Translations under genes and position numbers: made by a program
Notes under the pieces: generated by a model
What the model saw: the letters and a program-made list of their open reading frames with translations, nothing else
Database searches by the model: none
What the model was told of the DNA's origin: nothing
Source of the DNA: Sugiyamaella lignohabitans
Lineage: Eukaryota; Ascomycota; Dipodascomycetes; Dipodascales; Trichomonascaceae
NCBI RefSeq assembly: GCF_001640025.1
Contig: NC_031674.1
Coordinates: 2,976,001-3,040,000 of the forward strand
DNA length: 64,000 nucleotides
Direction: 5' to 3'
Part shown: positions 18,461 to 28,356 of the stretch, piece after piece
How positions within the stretch are numbered: position 1 is the stretch's first letter
Layout of the letters: the number at the start of each line of letters is the position of its first letter

Positions 18461-21058
18461 ATGTCCTCAAATCCGGCCCTCCTTTGGGAAAAATTAGATG
18501 ATGACTTCTATCGGAACTTTGAGGGCTATCCTATGCAGTGGAAGAGTAAGGATGTTGGCAACCTCGACTGGTGTGTAGCTGCCAGCGCTCCAGGAGGTGG
18601 TGCAATTGCGTTGACTAGCAATTGGAATATCGTTTCTTCCTATGCAAATAAAGTATCTTCGATACTAGTTTATAGTGGATCAGGGACCCTACTCAAAAAG
18701 CTCCCATGGGACAATGGCAATATAAGGGGTATCGGGTGGTCACAAGCAGAAGAGCTGATTGTGGTTTCAAATAATGGAACGGCACGATGTTATTATGACT
18801 TCGAGGGTAATTTCAACCACTTTTCACTAGGTCATCAGGCTGAGAATGAGGAGGTCGTCGATTGTAGATTTTTTGGGTCTGGTTTTGTAGCTAGATTGGG
18901 TAATAACCAATTCATAGCTGTCACTAATTACCAAGACCCCCACGTAGAAGTGTTTGAAATTCCTAATGTGGCTCAAGGGGACGACTTTTCTCAGAGCACT
19001 TCTTCAAATATTTTCCAGGCATGGCAAGTAGTCCCGCCGGACAATAATATAGGTAGATCTTTATCGGTAGTCGCTGCCAGTTCAATTGAACCAGTGGTAT
19101 ACCTTCTCGATGGTGATAGCGTTGAGGTTTACAAACTCAAGAAAGAAGAGACTGTCAGAACTGGCGGTCCCGGTAAGAATTATGGGCCAATTAAGAGTGT
19201 GGATGAGATATCTCACATAGCTGTATCCCCTGATGGTGAACAGCTTGCCTATTTTAATAATTCGTTGAAGAAATTGGTAGTCACCACGATTGATTTTAGA
19301 CTACAAGGAGCCGAATACGACCATGATGATGATGAGGCTACTCCTCGCCAACTTGAATGGTGTGGTAACACTGCTGTTGGACTTGTGTGGGATGAAGACG
19401 TATCTCTAATAGATTCGATCTCAGGACATTCACTATATCTGCCATTTGGCTCGACGGTGTTTGTCTTCCCAGAAATTGATGGATTTCGTACTTTATCAGT
19501 AGAGCAACACGACTTTTTTACACGAGTTCCAAAGACGGTTGTGGATATATTTCGACTAGGATCAGTAACTCCTGCTGCTATATTGAGGGATTGTATAGAA
19601 CAACTAGATAGGAAGTCATCAAAGGCAGATGAAAATATTCTGCTTATCAAGGACTCTCTCGTTGAAGCAGTAGATGGTTGTGTAGAGGCTGCCAGTCTGG
19701 AATTCGAAGTAATATGGCAGAAAAAACTTCTACGGGCAGCTGCGTTCGGGAAAGCGGCAATTGACTTATATAATAGTGATAACTACTTGAGGGTTAGTGA
19801 GCACTTGCGAGTGTTAAACAATGTTCGGCAGTTTGATGTTGGTATCTTGATCTCCTATGAGCAATTTGTATCCTTGGGGCCTCAAAAGCTTATAGATAGA
19901 CTATTGGCTAGAAGACTGCATCTATTGGCATTCAGTTGTGCCAAGCATTTGGACCTCCCTCTCGAGCCTGTATACGAACACTGGGCTAAGACCAAGATCA
20001 GTGTTTCCGCTGATACTGATGACAAGACTTTACTTTCGTTGATAACTGACAAACTTTCAAATATCCCCGGCATTGCTTATGAAAGCATAGCTAAGGCAGC
20101 ATTCGAAGAAGGCCGTTTGGATCTGGCAGTCGAGCTGACCGATAAAGAACCAAGACGAGAAAAGCAAGTGCCCTTGCTTTTAACAATGCAGCAAGATGAA
20201 CTGGCATTGGATGAGGCCATAAAGAGCGGTAATTCCAGTCTCATATACTATGTTGTTATGATGATCCATAGACAATTGCCGCTTGCAAACTTTTTCCGTC
20301 TCATCAATGACCGCCCCGTTGCAGCTGCGTGTTTTGAACACCTTTGTAGAATCAATGATAAGGAGCTCTTGATGAACTTTTACTACCAAGATGATCGACG
20401 TCTAGAGAGTGTAGAGATGAAATATGAACAGGCAATACGGGTTTACAACAGCACTACATCGACCTCAGTCGATATATTTATTAACGAGATCCAAGAATCT
20501 CGCAAAAGCTATCGAGAAATCAAGGATCGAAATTTTGAAGCAAAGGCTTTGGAGGAACAGACAAACCTGATAATGTACCAGCAACAACTAGAAAAGGACT
20601 ACGATCAGCCATTTTTGGGATTCTCGGTAACCGAAACTATATCTAGTCTATTAAAGATATCCCAGGTGTCTAGAGCCGTTAGATTCAAAGATGAGTTTAA
20701 AGTATCGGACAAAAAGTTTACATGGATCAGACTACAAGCCCTTATAAGTCGCCACGATTGGGACGGGCTGCATAAATTTGCTACTTCAAAGAAATCTCCT
20801 ATTGGTTACGAACCATTCTATAACGAATGCCTCAAAGCCGGAAGCAAGCGCAATGCTGCTCTCTATATTTCATACTGCACAAATTTAACATATCAACGGC
20901 GAATCGAAATGTGCCTCGAAGTTGATGATATTCGACGAGCTGTGAATGAAGCGGTCAATGCGAACGATGCTCAAGCTCTTGAGAATCTGAAACCAATGGC
21001 CACCCCTGCAATAGTTAATGAGATCAATACGGCAATCGCGAGTCTCCATCAACGATAG
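18461..21058 (+). CDS. VPS16: Vacuolar sorting protein Vps16 (HOPS/CORVET core)
   Basis: This single exon encodes 865 residues from an ATG only 168 bp from ELC1. Vps16 is the class C Vps subunit that binds the SM protein Vps33, in both HOPS and CORVET. The first 410 residues are the Vps16 N-terminal propeller, starting with PALLWEKLDDDFYRNFEGYPMQW and including VSPDGEQLAYFNNSLKKLVV near 250. The C-terminal alpha-solenoid includes LLARRLHLLAFSCAKHLDLP near 485 and the region RHDWDGLHKFATSKKSPIGYEPFYNECLKAG near 767, which corresponds to the Vps33-binding end. It is slightly longer than the 798-residue S. cerevisiae protein. It converges on CHL4 with a 110-bp gap. Confidence 0.93.
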   Translation: MSSNPALLWEKLDDDFYRNFEGYPMQWKSKDVGNLDWCVAASAPGGGAIALTSNWNIVSSYANKVSSILVYSGSGTLLKKLPWDNGNIRGIGWSQAEELIVVSNNGTARCYYDFEGNFNHFSLGHQAENEEVVDCRFFGSGFVARLGNNQFIAVTNYQDPHVEVFEIPNVAQGDDFSQSTSSNIFQAWQVVPPDNNIGRSLSVVAASSIEPVVYLLDGDSVEVYKLKKEETVRTGGPGKNYGPIKSVDEISHIAVSPDGEQLAYFNNSLKKLVVTTIDFRLQGAEYDHDDDEATPRQLEWCGNTAVGLVWDEDVSLIDSISGHSLYLPFGSTVFVFPEIDGFRTLSVEQHDFFTRVPKTVVDIFRLGSVTPAAILRDCIEQLDRKSSKADENILLIKDSLVEAVDGCVEAASLEFEVIWQKKLLRAAAFGKAAIDLYNSDNYLRVSEHLRVLNNVRQFDVGILISYEQFVSLGPQKLIDRLLARRLHLLAFSCAKHLDLPLEPVYEHWAKTKISVSADTDDKTLLSLITDKLSNIPGIAYESIAKAAFEEGRLDLAVELTDKEPRREKQVPLLLTMQQDELALDEAIKSGNSSLIYYVVMMIHRQLPLANFFRLINDRPVAAACFEHLCRINDKELLMNFYYQDDRRLESVEMKYEQAIRVYNSTTSTSVDIFINEIQESRKSYREIKDRNFEAKALEEQTNLIMYQQQLEKDYDQPFLGFSVTETISSLLKISQVSRAVRFKDEFKVSDKKFTWIRLQALISRHDWDGLHKFATSKKSPIGYEPFYNECLKAGSKRNAALYISYCTNLTYQRRIEMCLEVDDIRRAVNEAVNANDAQALENLKPMATPAIVNEINTAIASLHQR

Positions 21059-21168
21059 TATTATACAAAGCCTCTAAAATTGTACAATAGATAGGGCATA
21101 CTTAAAAAAGAGGCTAATAAATAGCGAAAATGAATAAATAATTATGTAGATGAAGAAAGTTTGTTGAA

Positions 21169-22535
21169 TCATATGGTAACGGTGCGTCCAATGTACACAG
21201 TTGTTGACCCCTCTTCACCAGTCATCCAACCAGGGATATTAGTGACATCAATTGCTCCATCGACTGCAAGTTGAAATATGCCTGCAAAAACATCATCTCC
21301 CTCTAAGCGCAGTGTAATTTTAGGTTGGAAACTATCCAGCTCACTCTCCTCTTGGTCGTATGGTCTATTAAGCTTTATTTCCACCATAGGCAGCGGACCT
21401 CTTGATCTGTATTTCTCCTCTGATTTGGCATCACTTCCAGTAAACAAAATCCGTGCCATTTTAGATCGCATTTCTTTAGTTTTTGCATCATTAGTTGTCG
21501 GAAATTCGAGCTTTTTGACCTTGCGAGAAGCTCTATTACCAACGAAAGGGTTTAGAGGCGAAACATCTATTCCGTCAGCAAATATTGACCATGCTCCAAG
21601 GGAAGTCGAGCCTCGAGAGCTTGTACCTTTCAAAACAGATATTGTATGTAGGGCTCTTGTCGGAAGATCAGTTGATGGTTTGATTGAAATAGGCCTCCCG
21701 ATAGCCGAAAGCGTTGATGTGAGAGAAAACAGAATACTATTTATAGTGGAGTTGCCGCTACCACCACCACCAGGCCCGTTACTCGAGATCGCCGAGTGCA
21801 ATACAAAGGGTGATGAATTTGGGAAGGCAAGATACATAGACCTAAGAGCAGCCATTGAATTCATATCTAGATCTTGAGTTTTAGGCTCAAAGAGTTGAAT
21901 TCTTACTACAACCAACGAAAGAGGCCGGTATTGAGTAACATACATATGTCCAAGGATTAAGGGATAAAGGGCTCGTTTCAGCGTTTGCAAAAATGTTCTT
22001 GGCTCAATAACTGGAATAAACGCATCGTCGCCATTCAATAGAGTAGAAAATGTCCAAGTATGTTTTTCTTTTAGTTCTAAGATGTCTTAAAGTTAGTAAA
22101 CAGGTCTAGTCAGTCCTTATGAAGTAATATTGTCTCACATTTACTCTCTATCTGTGCAACCTGCTGGAGGTTGAATCCATTGTGCCAGTAATCACTTCGG
22201 ATCTTCTGGATGAATGTTGCTTTGCTCGCTCTTTGCATATCTGGAGAATTTAACTCATCGCGCAGATAATTGACCATGCGAATGTCTTTCGCGGATAGCG
22301 AAGTTTCGCTCTTTTCACTTTCATTTTTCTCTTCTTCATCTTCTTCTATATCGCTACCATCATCCAGCTCTAATGGCGGGAGTGTAAGCTTACTACTGAG
22401 CCATTGCTCGACAAGTTCCAAGATCTGGGCTCTCGTGAACCTGCTTAACAAACCGTAGGCTTTATCGGATAAGAGGTTATGGATATATGTATTAGGGAGT
22501 GTCAATTTCTTCTCGCCGACTCTCCTTGATATCAT
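21169..22535 (-). CDS. CHL4: Kinetochore protein Chl4/Mis15 (CENP-N) (two exons)
   Basis: The leftward exons 22535-22145 and 22076-21169 join in phase 1 to give 432 residues. CENP-N (Chl4 in yeast, Mis15 in fission yeast) is part of the inner-kinetochore CCAN. With Iml3 it binds the CENP-A nucleosome and centromeric DNA. The N-terminal pyrin-like region has YGLLSRFTRAQILELVEQWLSSKLTLPPL. Splicing creates KLKEKHTWTFSTLL, the HTW block typical of the family. The C-terminus has RALYPLILGHMYVTQYRPLSLVVVRIQLFEP and ends with the IPGWMTGEEG segment that contacts Iml3. The open frame continues upstream to a GTG, but the ATG at 22535 matches the family N-terminus. The acceptor could alternatively be the AAG at 22086, adding three residues in frame. 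S. cerevisiae Chl4 has 458 residues. Confidence 0.88.
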
Positions 22536-23171
22536 ATTCGTTAGTAATAGATTTTTAGTATCTTTAAATGAAGTGTCATGAGAAAGTTGTTGAATAACTC
22601 GCTGTGTTTCATTTGTTGACAAAAACACAATATCAGATCCAGTTCACATTTAATGCACATCACGACCCGTTGCCAGGGTGACGGACGATACGCATGCCGC
22701 ACAAGCCATGAATTAAAATCAGATAAAGAATAAACACCTACAATTTACCGACAAATAAATGCGGATTGTACAATAGTTTAGTATTTCAGAAAAATAATTA
22801 AGGTGTTTATGGCTAATCTACAGCCACTTCGTTAGGCTATTTGTTTTATTTCGATATATGAGTTTCACTATTGCTAGATGTTTTGATTTGACACTCTTTT
22901 CGTAACAAACTTACAAACACTATTCAACCCATTATACACCGGGAGTGAAGGTACATTGATACCAATAGGTATTATTTTAGCTCATAAAGAAATCTGATAT
23001 TTTGTTGGAAAGTTCATCTGCTATCGTTATCTGAGGTCTCTCTTCTTATCTTATCTTTTATAAATATAAAAAGAAACGTTGAAAAGTTTCCAGCCGTGCA
23101 AAAAAAAATATATTCTCCTTCTCATACCAAGTTTATCACCAACATCAGTAGGACGACCAGGTTGAAAAAAA
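22536..23171. promoter_or_regulatory. Divergent promoter region, CHL4 / NOP4
   Basis: These 636 bases hold no credible gene. Tandem TTATC (GATAA) units lie at 23046-23055 and an A-run precedes the NOP4 ATG. The last 290 bases before NOP4 contain no ATG on the plus strand, in keeping with a transcribed leader. Confidence 0.45.
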
Positions 23172-25187
23172 ATGTCCAGTCCTTCTAAACCTACTTTTGA
23201 CAAATCTAGATCGGAACTCTTTGTCCGGTCGCTGCCTCAGGATGCTACTTCTGAGAAATTGTCTGATTTCTTCTCCAATATTGCCCCAGTGAAACATGCT
23301 GTCGTGGTCACCGATAGTACTTCAGGGTTGTCAAAAGGATTCGGTTTTGTTAGTTTTGCTGATCCAGACGATGCCCAGACAGCTTTAGAACAGGGAAGAA
23401 AAAGTAAATTTGATGGAAAGTCTATTAGTATTGAATTTGCTAAACCTCGTGCAAGAGGAACTGATGGTCCTAAGGAAACCAACACAGTCGTGCAAAAGGT
23501 TGAGAAAAGACGACCACGTCTTATCGTCAGAAACTTACCGTGGTCCGTGAGAGATACAAAAATTTTGGTAAAAACTTTTAGTAAATATGGAAAGGTTGTT
23601 GATGCTTTTATTCCTCGCCAAGCTGGAGGTAAAATGTCTGGATTCGCTTTTGTAACTATGAGAAAGAAGTCTCATGCACTAAAAGCTATAGAGGATTCAA
23701 AAGATCTCAAAATTGATAACAGGCCAGTAGCTGTAGATTTTGCTGTTGAAAAAGAGAAGTGGGTGTCTGGACAAGGCGAGGAAGTAAACGATGACAGTGA
23801 GAGCGAAAGCGACGAAGAGGAAGAGGAGGAAGAGGAGGAAGTATCCGATAACGATCAACACAATAATGAGGCCAATAACGCCGAAGATAATAGTGAAGAT
23901 GATGATGACGATGATAGTGAAGATGATGAAAATAATGAAGATAACGACGATGCTGAAGGTGAGGTTACCACAAAATTTAAGCAAAGGCCGGCTCCGAATT
24001 CTTTTACAGTTTTCGTGAGAAATATCCCATATGGAGCAACAGCCGAGAGCCTTAAAGAGCATTTTGAGCAGTTTGGGCCGATAAGATACGCTTTGCCTGT
24101 TATGGACAAGGTTCTCAATCAACCCAAAGGAACTGCATTCGTTGCGTTTAGAGATGAAGATGATTGCAATAATTGCGTGAAGTCGGCACCTCTAGGTGGC
24201 TCCGGTTCCCTTTTAGTCGCGGATGATGCTGATCCCAGATATGTATTTGAGGGCCGAATTCTTTCAATCACAAAGGCTGTAGAACGTGAAACTGCCGATA
24301 AATTGGCAACGGCTAGTGCTAACGAGCGGAAAAAGCTATTGGGTAAAGAGCCTCCTAATAAAGACAGACGTAATCTTTTCCTATTGAATGAAGGCCGAAT
24401 AACTCCGGAATCAAAATTGGGCCAAACTATGCCCCCCAGTGAATTAGAAATCAGACAAAAATCATTTGATTTGCGTAAGCAACAGCTAACGAAGAATGCG
24501 AGTTTGCATCTAAGTTTGACTCGTTTGGCGATTAGGAATCTTCCAAGGGCTATGAACGAGAGGGCTCTTAAAGCTTTGTCTAGAAAGGCTGTAGTCGAAT
24601 TTGCTACTGAAGTAAGGAAAGGTCTGAGACAACCATTGACTCAGGAGGAAATTAAAAGATCGACCAAATTCCAGGAACTTTTTGGACGAAATGGTAGCAA
24701 ACATGGTCTTGTTAGGCAAGCTAAGATTATTACTGAGCACAAAGAGTCAGGAGGTCTAGGAAGAAGCAGAGGATATGGATTTGTTGAGTTCAGAGATCAT
24801 AGATCTGCTCTAATGGGGTTGAGATGGATGAATGCCCATCTCGTATCTAAGGATGAAATTCTCGAGGGCTTTATTAAAGGTGAAGATGGAGGCATCGAAG
24901 AAAAAGTTGATTTCTCGGAAAGTACAAGACGTCGATTGGTTGTTGAATTCGCAATTGAAAACGCTCAAGTTGTTCGAAGGAGACGTGAGACCCAAGAGCG
25001 AGTGAGGGTCGCCCAAGAAAAAAGGGCGAAATCAAGTTCTGGTGATCAATCTGAATCTACTGTTGCTGAGCCAGAAAAGAAACTGGGGAAGCGAACTAGA
25101 GATGAAGCTGACCCGGCTTCTGAGAACAAGAATGTTCAACATCTTATTGGCAAGAAGAGAAAGATGAAGAAAATGGGCAAAAATTAG
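23172..25187 (+). CDS. NOP4: Nucleolar ribosome-biogenesis protein Nop4 (RBM28), four RRMs
   Basis: This single exon encodes 671 residues. Nop4/Nop77 is a nucleolar RNA-binding factor needed for early 27S pre-rRNA processing and 60S subunit assembly. RRM1 spans about 13-92 (ELFVRSLP and KGFGFVSF) and RRM2 about 117-192 (RLIVRNLPW and SGFAFVTM). A long Asp/Glu/Ser-rich stretch lies at about 205-262, RRM3 runs about 276-365 (FTVFVRNIPYG, KGTAFVAF), and the degenerate fourth RRM covers about 449-590 (RLAIRNLPR ... RGYGFVEFRDH). The tail from 600 is strongly basic with GKKRKMKKMGK at the end. Domain order and length match S. cerevisiae Nop4 (685 residues). The acidic stretch creates long spurious frames on the other strand. 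Confidence 0.93.
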   Translation: MSSPSKPTFDKSRSELFVRSLPQDATSEKLSDFFSNIAPVKHAVVVTDSTSGLSKGFGFVSFADPDDAQTALEQGRKSKFDGKSISIEFAKPRARGTDGPKETNTVVQKVEKRRPRLIVRNLPWSVRDTKILVKTFSKYGKVVDAFIPRQAGGKMSGFAFVTMRKKSHALKAIEDSKDLKIDNRPVAVDFAVEKEKWVSGQGEEVNDDSESESDEEEEEEEEEVSDNDQHNNEANNAEDNSEDDDDDDSEDDENNEDNDDAEGEVTTKFKQRPAPNSFTVFVRNIPYGATAESLKEHFEQFGPIRYALPVMDKVLNQPKGTAFVAFRDEDDCNNCVKSAPLGGSGSLLVADDADPRYVFEGRILSITKAVERETADKLATASANERKKLLGKEPPNKDRRNLFLLNEGRITPESKLGQTMPPSELEIRQKSFDLRKQQLTKNASLHLSLTRLAIRNLPRAMNERALKALSRKAVVEFATEVRKGLRQPLTQEEIKRSTKFQELFGRNGSKHGLVRQAKIITEHKESGGLGRSRGYGFVEFRDHRSALMGLRWMNAHLVSKDEILEGFIKGEDGGIEEKVDFSESTRRRLVVEFAIENAQVVRRRRETQERVRVAQEKRAKSSSGDQSESTVAEPEKKLGKRTRDEADPASENKNVQHLIGKKRKMKKMGKN

Positions 25188-25321
25188 CATTTTATGTAAT
25201 TTATCCAAGTATTTGATAAAACTCATGTACATAAATATTAGCATCTGGGAATAGGGCACCGCCCCTCTCCCAGGGCTCCTTATTCTATATTTTAAGTAAT
25301 CCAAAAAATAGTATTTCTGAA

Positions 25322-27025
25322 TCAATGGTTTCGAGGGGATTTAGATCTCAAAGACATCGTTCTTTCTATCCATCCATCTGTTCCACCTTCTTCAACTATG
25401 ATTTGGTTAACCGTTTTGCTGGGAGGAAATGTTTTAGTTCTGCCAATAATCGCAGCATTCCGGGTACTTGGAATTCGTAACATCTCCTTTTCTACTTTCC
25501 ACCCCACTTGGGTTGCAACATCTTCGACATGGTCAACAAGTGATGCATAGGAAGATTTTGATTCAGGATCTTTGGGATTTCGAGGAGCGAACCTGTATTT
25601 AGCTCCAGAAAGTGAATGTGAGCAACATGGGATGACCACAAACGGAAACCCAAGTAATGGGATCCATACCGTCAACTCGTCCGAATGGTTACCGATTACA
25701 AATGCATTGGGTGGTAGGTTCAATAAATTAATAGTCGAATCTTTTTTCATTTCGTCATAGGTGTATGCAACTTTAGATTGGAACTGAAGTGTCGTATCTT
25801 TTGGCGACTTGGAAGCCTGGTTTCTTGCTTCTTTCAAATTTTGTTCTTGTTTCATCTCAGTTGGTTTTTCGTGGACCTGGTGGAAAATTGGCTCTGGGAT
25901 TATAACTTGCTCTTTCAACTGTGACTGGACATGAGGTGGATAAGTTGCCCATGACTTTCGCGTCCTGGCGTCTATACCTTTTCCTTGGAATCCCTCGGAA
26001 ATCAGAATATGTACCAATAGACCATTACCACAGCCCAAGTCATAGAAGCAGAAATCTTTCTTATTAGGATACATTTGCGCCCATAGCTCGATTAAAAATG
26101 CAGCAATGGCAAGATCTTCAAAGACGTGCTTCTTAGGATCCGTCTGCTCTGCCCAGTTTGCGACGAGTTCTTTGGCATATCTCTGCTTCAAGTCCATATA
26201 TCGATCTTGGAATGCAACCTTCTCGACAACCAAATCATGGTTAACTCGTTTCTTATATCCGTTCATTACTCCACTAGAATGCTTGTGACAAGTTTGTAAA
26301 AGGTGTAATGCTATGCGAAGGGATCTGTCTGAATCGTCCAGCTCTGTCAAAGATGAAACGTGATTAATATTGGAGACTTCAGCACCCTTTTTTTGTTTTC
26401 CTCCCGCCGAAAGAACTTCATTCGCACTTTCAGAAATATTCAGTTTACCTCCTTTTAACCTTTCGTGGCCGAATAGAATATAGTGCAGAGAAACGGAGTT
26501 CTTATGATATAGAATACCCACCGCCTCAACTGGTGGTAGATAGAAGGGACAATCTTGGGGAGTTAATAAATGAGGAATATATGCGACTAACATGGTCTCT
26601 ACTCCCTCAGCTCCAGTAAATACAAGACAAGACTGGTTTATTACAGCATCTCTTAATGGGTTTCTTGGAACTATTCGTCTTATGATGATTTTGGACAAAG
26701 TCAAGAATGATCTATCCACTTTCCCATCTCTAGTCTCAATATCTTCTAAATTATGAGTAAGTGGCATTCCTATGGGATCAATTAGAGGGGGGTTGGATGT
26801 AACAGCTCCATTGACGTTAATTGGTATTCCGTCAACAATATTCACCTCGTTTAATATATCGGCTCTCATTATAACAGTGGAGTTCACGTTAGGATGTCTT
26901 ATAATATTCAACATGGCTTTTTCAAAATCATCTCGAGCAAACAGAGCATCTGCGGAATATACCGGCTGCCAACTAGTACCCACTAAAGACTTTTCATGGC
27001 GTATATCTTTTATATCAAATGTCAT
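25322..27025 (-). CDS. TRM44: tRNA (uracil-2'-O-)-methyltransferase Trm44
   Basis: The leftward single exon encodes 567 residues from the ATG at 27025. Trm44 uses S-adenosylmethionine to 2'-O-methylate U44 in tRNA-Ser. The methyltransferase motif I is visible as FCFYDLGCGNGLLVHIL near residue 325. It follows the family block VFEDLAIAAFLIELWAQMYP and precedes GKGIDARTRKSWATYPP. Near residue 460 the stretch LGFPFVVIPCCSHSLSGAKY has the Pro-Cys-Cys-Ser-His signature expected in this family. The length equals that of S. cerevisiae Trm44 as I recall it. It shares a 222-bp divergent promoter with PHO85 and converges on NOP4. Confidence 0.92.
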   Translation of the reverse strand: MTFDIKDIRHEKSLVGTSWQPVYSADALFARDDFEKAMLNIIRHPNVNSTVIMRADILNEVNIVDGIPINVNGAVTSNPPLIDPIGMPLTHNLEDIETRDGKVDRSFLTLSKIIIRRIVPRNPLRDAVINQSCLVFTGAEGVETMLVAYIPHLLTPQDCPFYLPPVEAVGILYHKNSVSLHYILFGHERLKGGKLNISESANEVLSAGGKQKKGAEVSNINHVSSLTELDDSDRSLRIALHLLQTCHKHSSGVMNGYKKRVNHDLVVEKVAFQDRYMDLKQRYAKELVANWAEQTDPKKHVFEDLAIAAFLIELWAQMYPNKKDFCFYDLGCGNGLLVHILISEGFQGKGIDARTRKSWATYPPHVQSQLKEQVIIPEPIFHQVHEKPTEMKQEQNLKEARNQASKSPKDTTLQFQSKVAYTYDEMKKDSTINLLNLPPNAFVIGNHSDELTVWIPLLGFPFVVIPCCSHSLSGAKYRFAPRNPKDPESKSSYASLVDHVEDVATQVGWKVEKEMLRIPSTRNAAIIGRTKTFPPSKTVNQIIVEEGGTDGWIERTMSLRSKSPRNH

Positions 27026-27079
27026 CTTGTCAGTATCCAGGACATGCTTGATTCAACTTTTTCGCTAAATTTGATCCAA

Positions 27080-27173
27080 GATAAGATAGGTATGCAGCCA
27101 GCATATTTCCAAGTAGCCGCGTACGCGCGGGACGTTTATATCGACTGGCTGGCAGCCGATTGTTTCCCACGTG
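27080..27173. promoter_or_regulatory. TRM44-PHO85 shared promoter elements: GATAAGATAGG, CGCGTACGCGCGG, CACGTG
   Basis: Three elements lie in the 222-bp divergent promoter. A GATA tandem is at 27080-27090. A palindrome CGCGTACGCG (27118-27127) overlaps CGCGCGG (27124-27130), the core bound by the RSC-associated Rsc3/Rsc30 factors in yeast. An E-box CACGTG at 27168-27173 reads TCACGTGGG on the minus strand. The E-box could bind Pho4 (GGG flank) or Cbf1 (T flank). All are motif matches only. Confidence 0.4.
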
Positions 27174-27247
27174 AAGTAAACCATTTCATATTAGAAGAGA
27201 GTTCTTCCAGACAGGTCCAGTAAGATAGAGGAAGTAGAGGAAGTATA

Positions 27248-28356
27248 ATGAGCAGCACATCGTCTCAGTAAGTTTGGAGTGATGGTATATTTTATGTCTA
27301 AACCCATCAGCGGTCGTAACTAACAAAATGTAGATTTCAACAGTAAGTGTGTCTAGTCCATCCTTCGATGGTGATTAAGGTATTCCATTATAGTTGTAGT
27401 CTTGTAATTCGGCCATATCAATTTATGCTTTGAAAGAGCATTTATCATGGGTCTTTTTGCTAACGTCTAGGCTGGAGAAATTAGGTGAAGGAACCTATGC
27501 TACGGTATACAAGGGCAGGAACAGAACTACTGGCCAGCTCGTGGCATTAAAAGAGATCAATCTCGATAGTGAAGAAGGTACGCCCTCCACGGCGATTCGA
27601 GAGATCTCATTAATGAAAGAGCTGAAGCACGAGAATATCGTTACTTTGTACGATGTCATTCACACTGAAAATAAACTAAATTTGGTATTTGAGCACATGG
27701 ATCGGGATTTGAAAAAATTTATGGATAGCCATGGTAATAAAGGTGCTTTAGAGGCTCGCCAAGTTAAGGCATTCATGTATCAGCTTTTAAAGGGCATCAT
27801 GTTTTGTCATGAAAACAGAGTATTACATCGTGACTTAAAACCCCAGAATCTGCTGATCAATAGAAAGGGACAATTGAAGCTCGCCGATTTTGGCCTAGCT
27901 AGAGCATTCGGTATTCCTGTAAACACATTTTCAAATGAGGTGGTAACTCTGTGGTATAGAGCGCCAGACGTATTATTGGGATCGCGCACTTACTCGACCT
28001 CAATTGATATATGGTCAGCGGGCTGTATTCTTGCAGAAATGTTTACTGGAAGACCATTATTCCCTGGTACCTCCAATGATGACCAGTTAACAAAAATATT
28101 TAAGCTGATGGGAACACCCAATGAGACGACATGGCCTGGTATTTCTTCTCTGCCAAACTATAAGAGTAACTTTCCTGTGTATGCACCCCAGGATCTCCGG
28201 GCCATTATCCCTCAAATTGAGCCTCTGGCTCTAGACTTATTGCTACTATTACTGCAAATGAAGCCTGAAAACAGAATCACTGCCAGTCAAGCCCTCCAGC
28301 ATCCTTGGTTTGCCGAGTACAATATACATCACCAAGAAGTCCCTATTCCATACTAG
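27248..28356 (+). CDS. PHO85: Cyclin-dependent kinase Pho85 (three exons with a 9-nt micro-exon)
   Basis: Exons 27248-27267, 27334-27342 and 27471-28356 encode 304 residues (305 in S. cerevisiae). The spliced start MSSTSSQFQQLEKLGEG lines up closely with yeast Pho85, which supports the 9-base second exon flanked by a TAG acceptor and a GTAAGT donor. Pho85 is a multifunctional CDK that works with Pcl cyclins and Pho80 in phosphate signalling, glycogen control and cell-cycle entry. Visible motifs are [11 protein letters not shown] (glycine loop), VALKEI (Lys), the PSTAIRE helix, [12 protein letters not shown] (catalytic loop), DFGLARAFG and [14 protein letters not shown] in the activation segment, and GCILAEM. 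Both introns have CTAAC branch sites. The conserved leucines of QNLLIN are encoded by CTG, so CTG reads as Leu here. Confidence 0.96.

Noticed and set aside
21278..21877. 199-codon plus-strand frame
   Set aside because: Antisense to CHL4 exon 2; low-complexity and without a recognisable domain.
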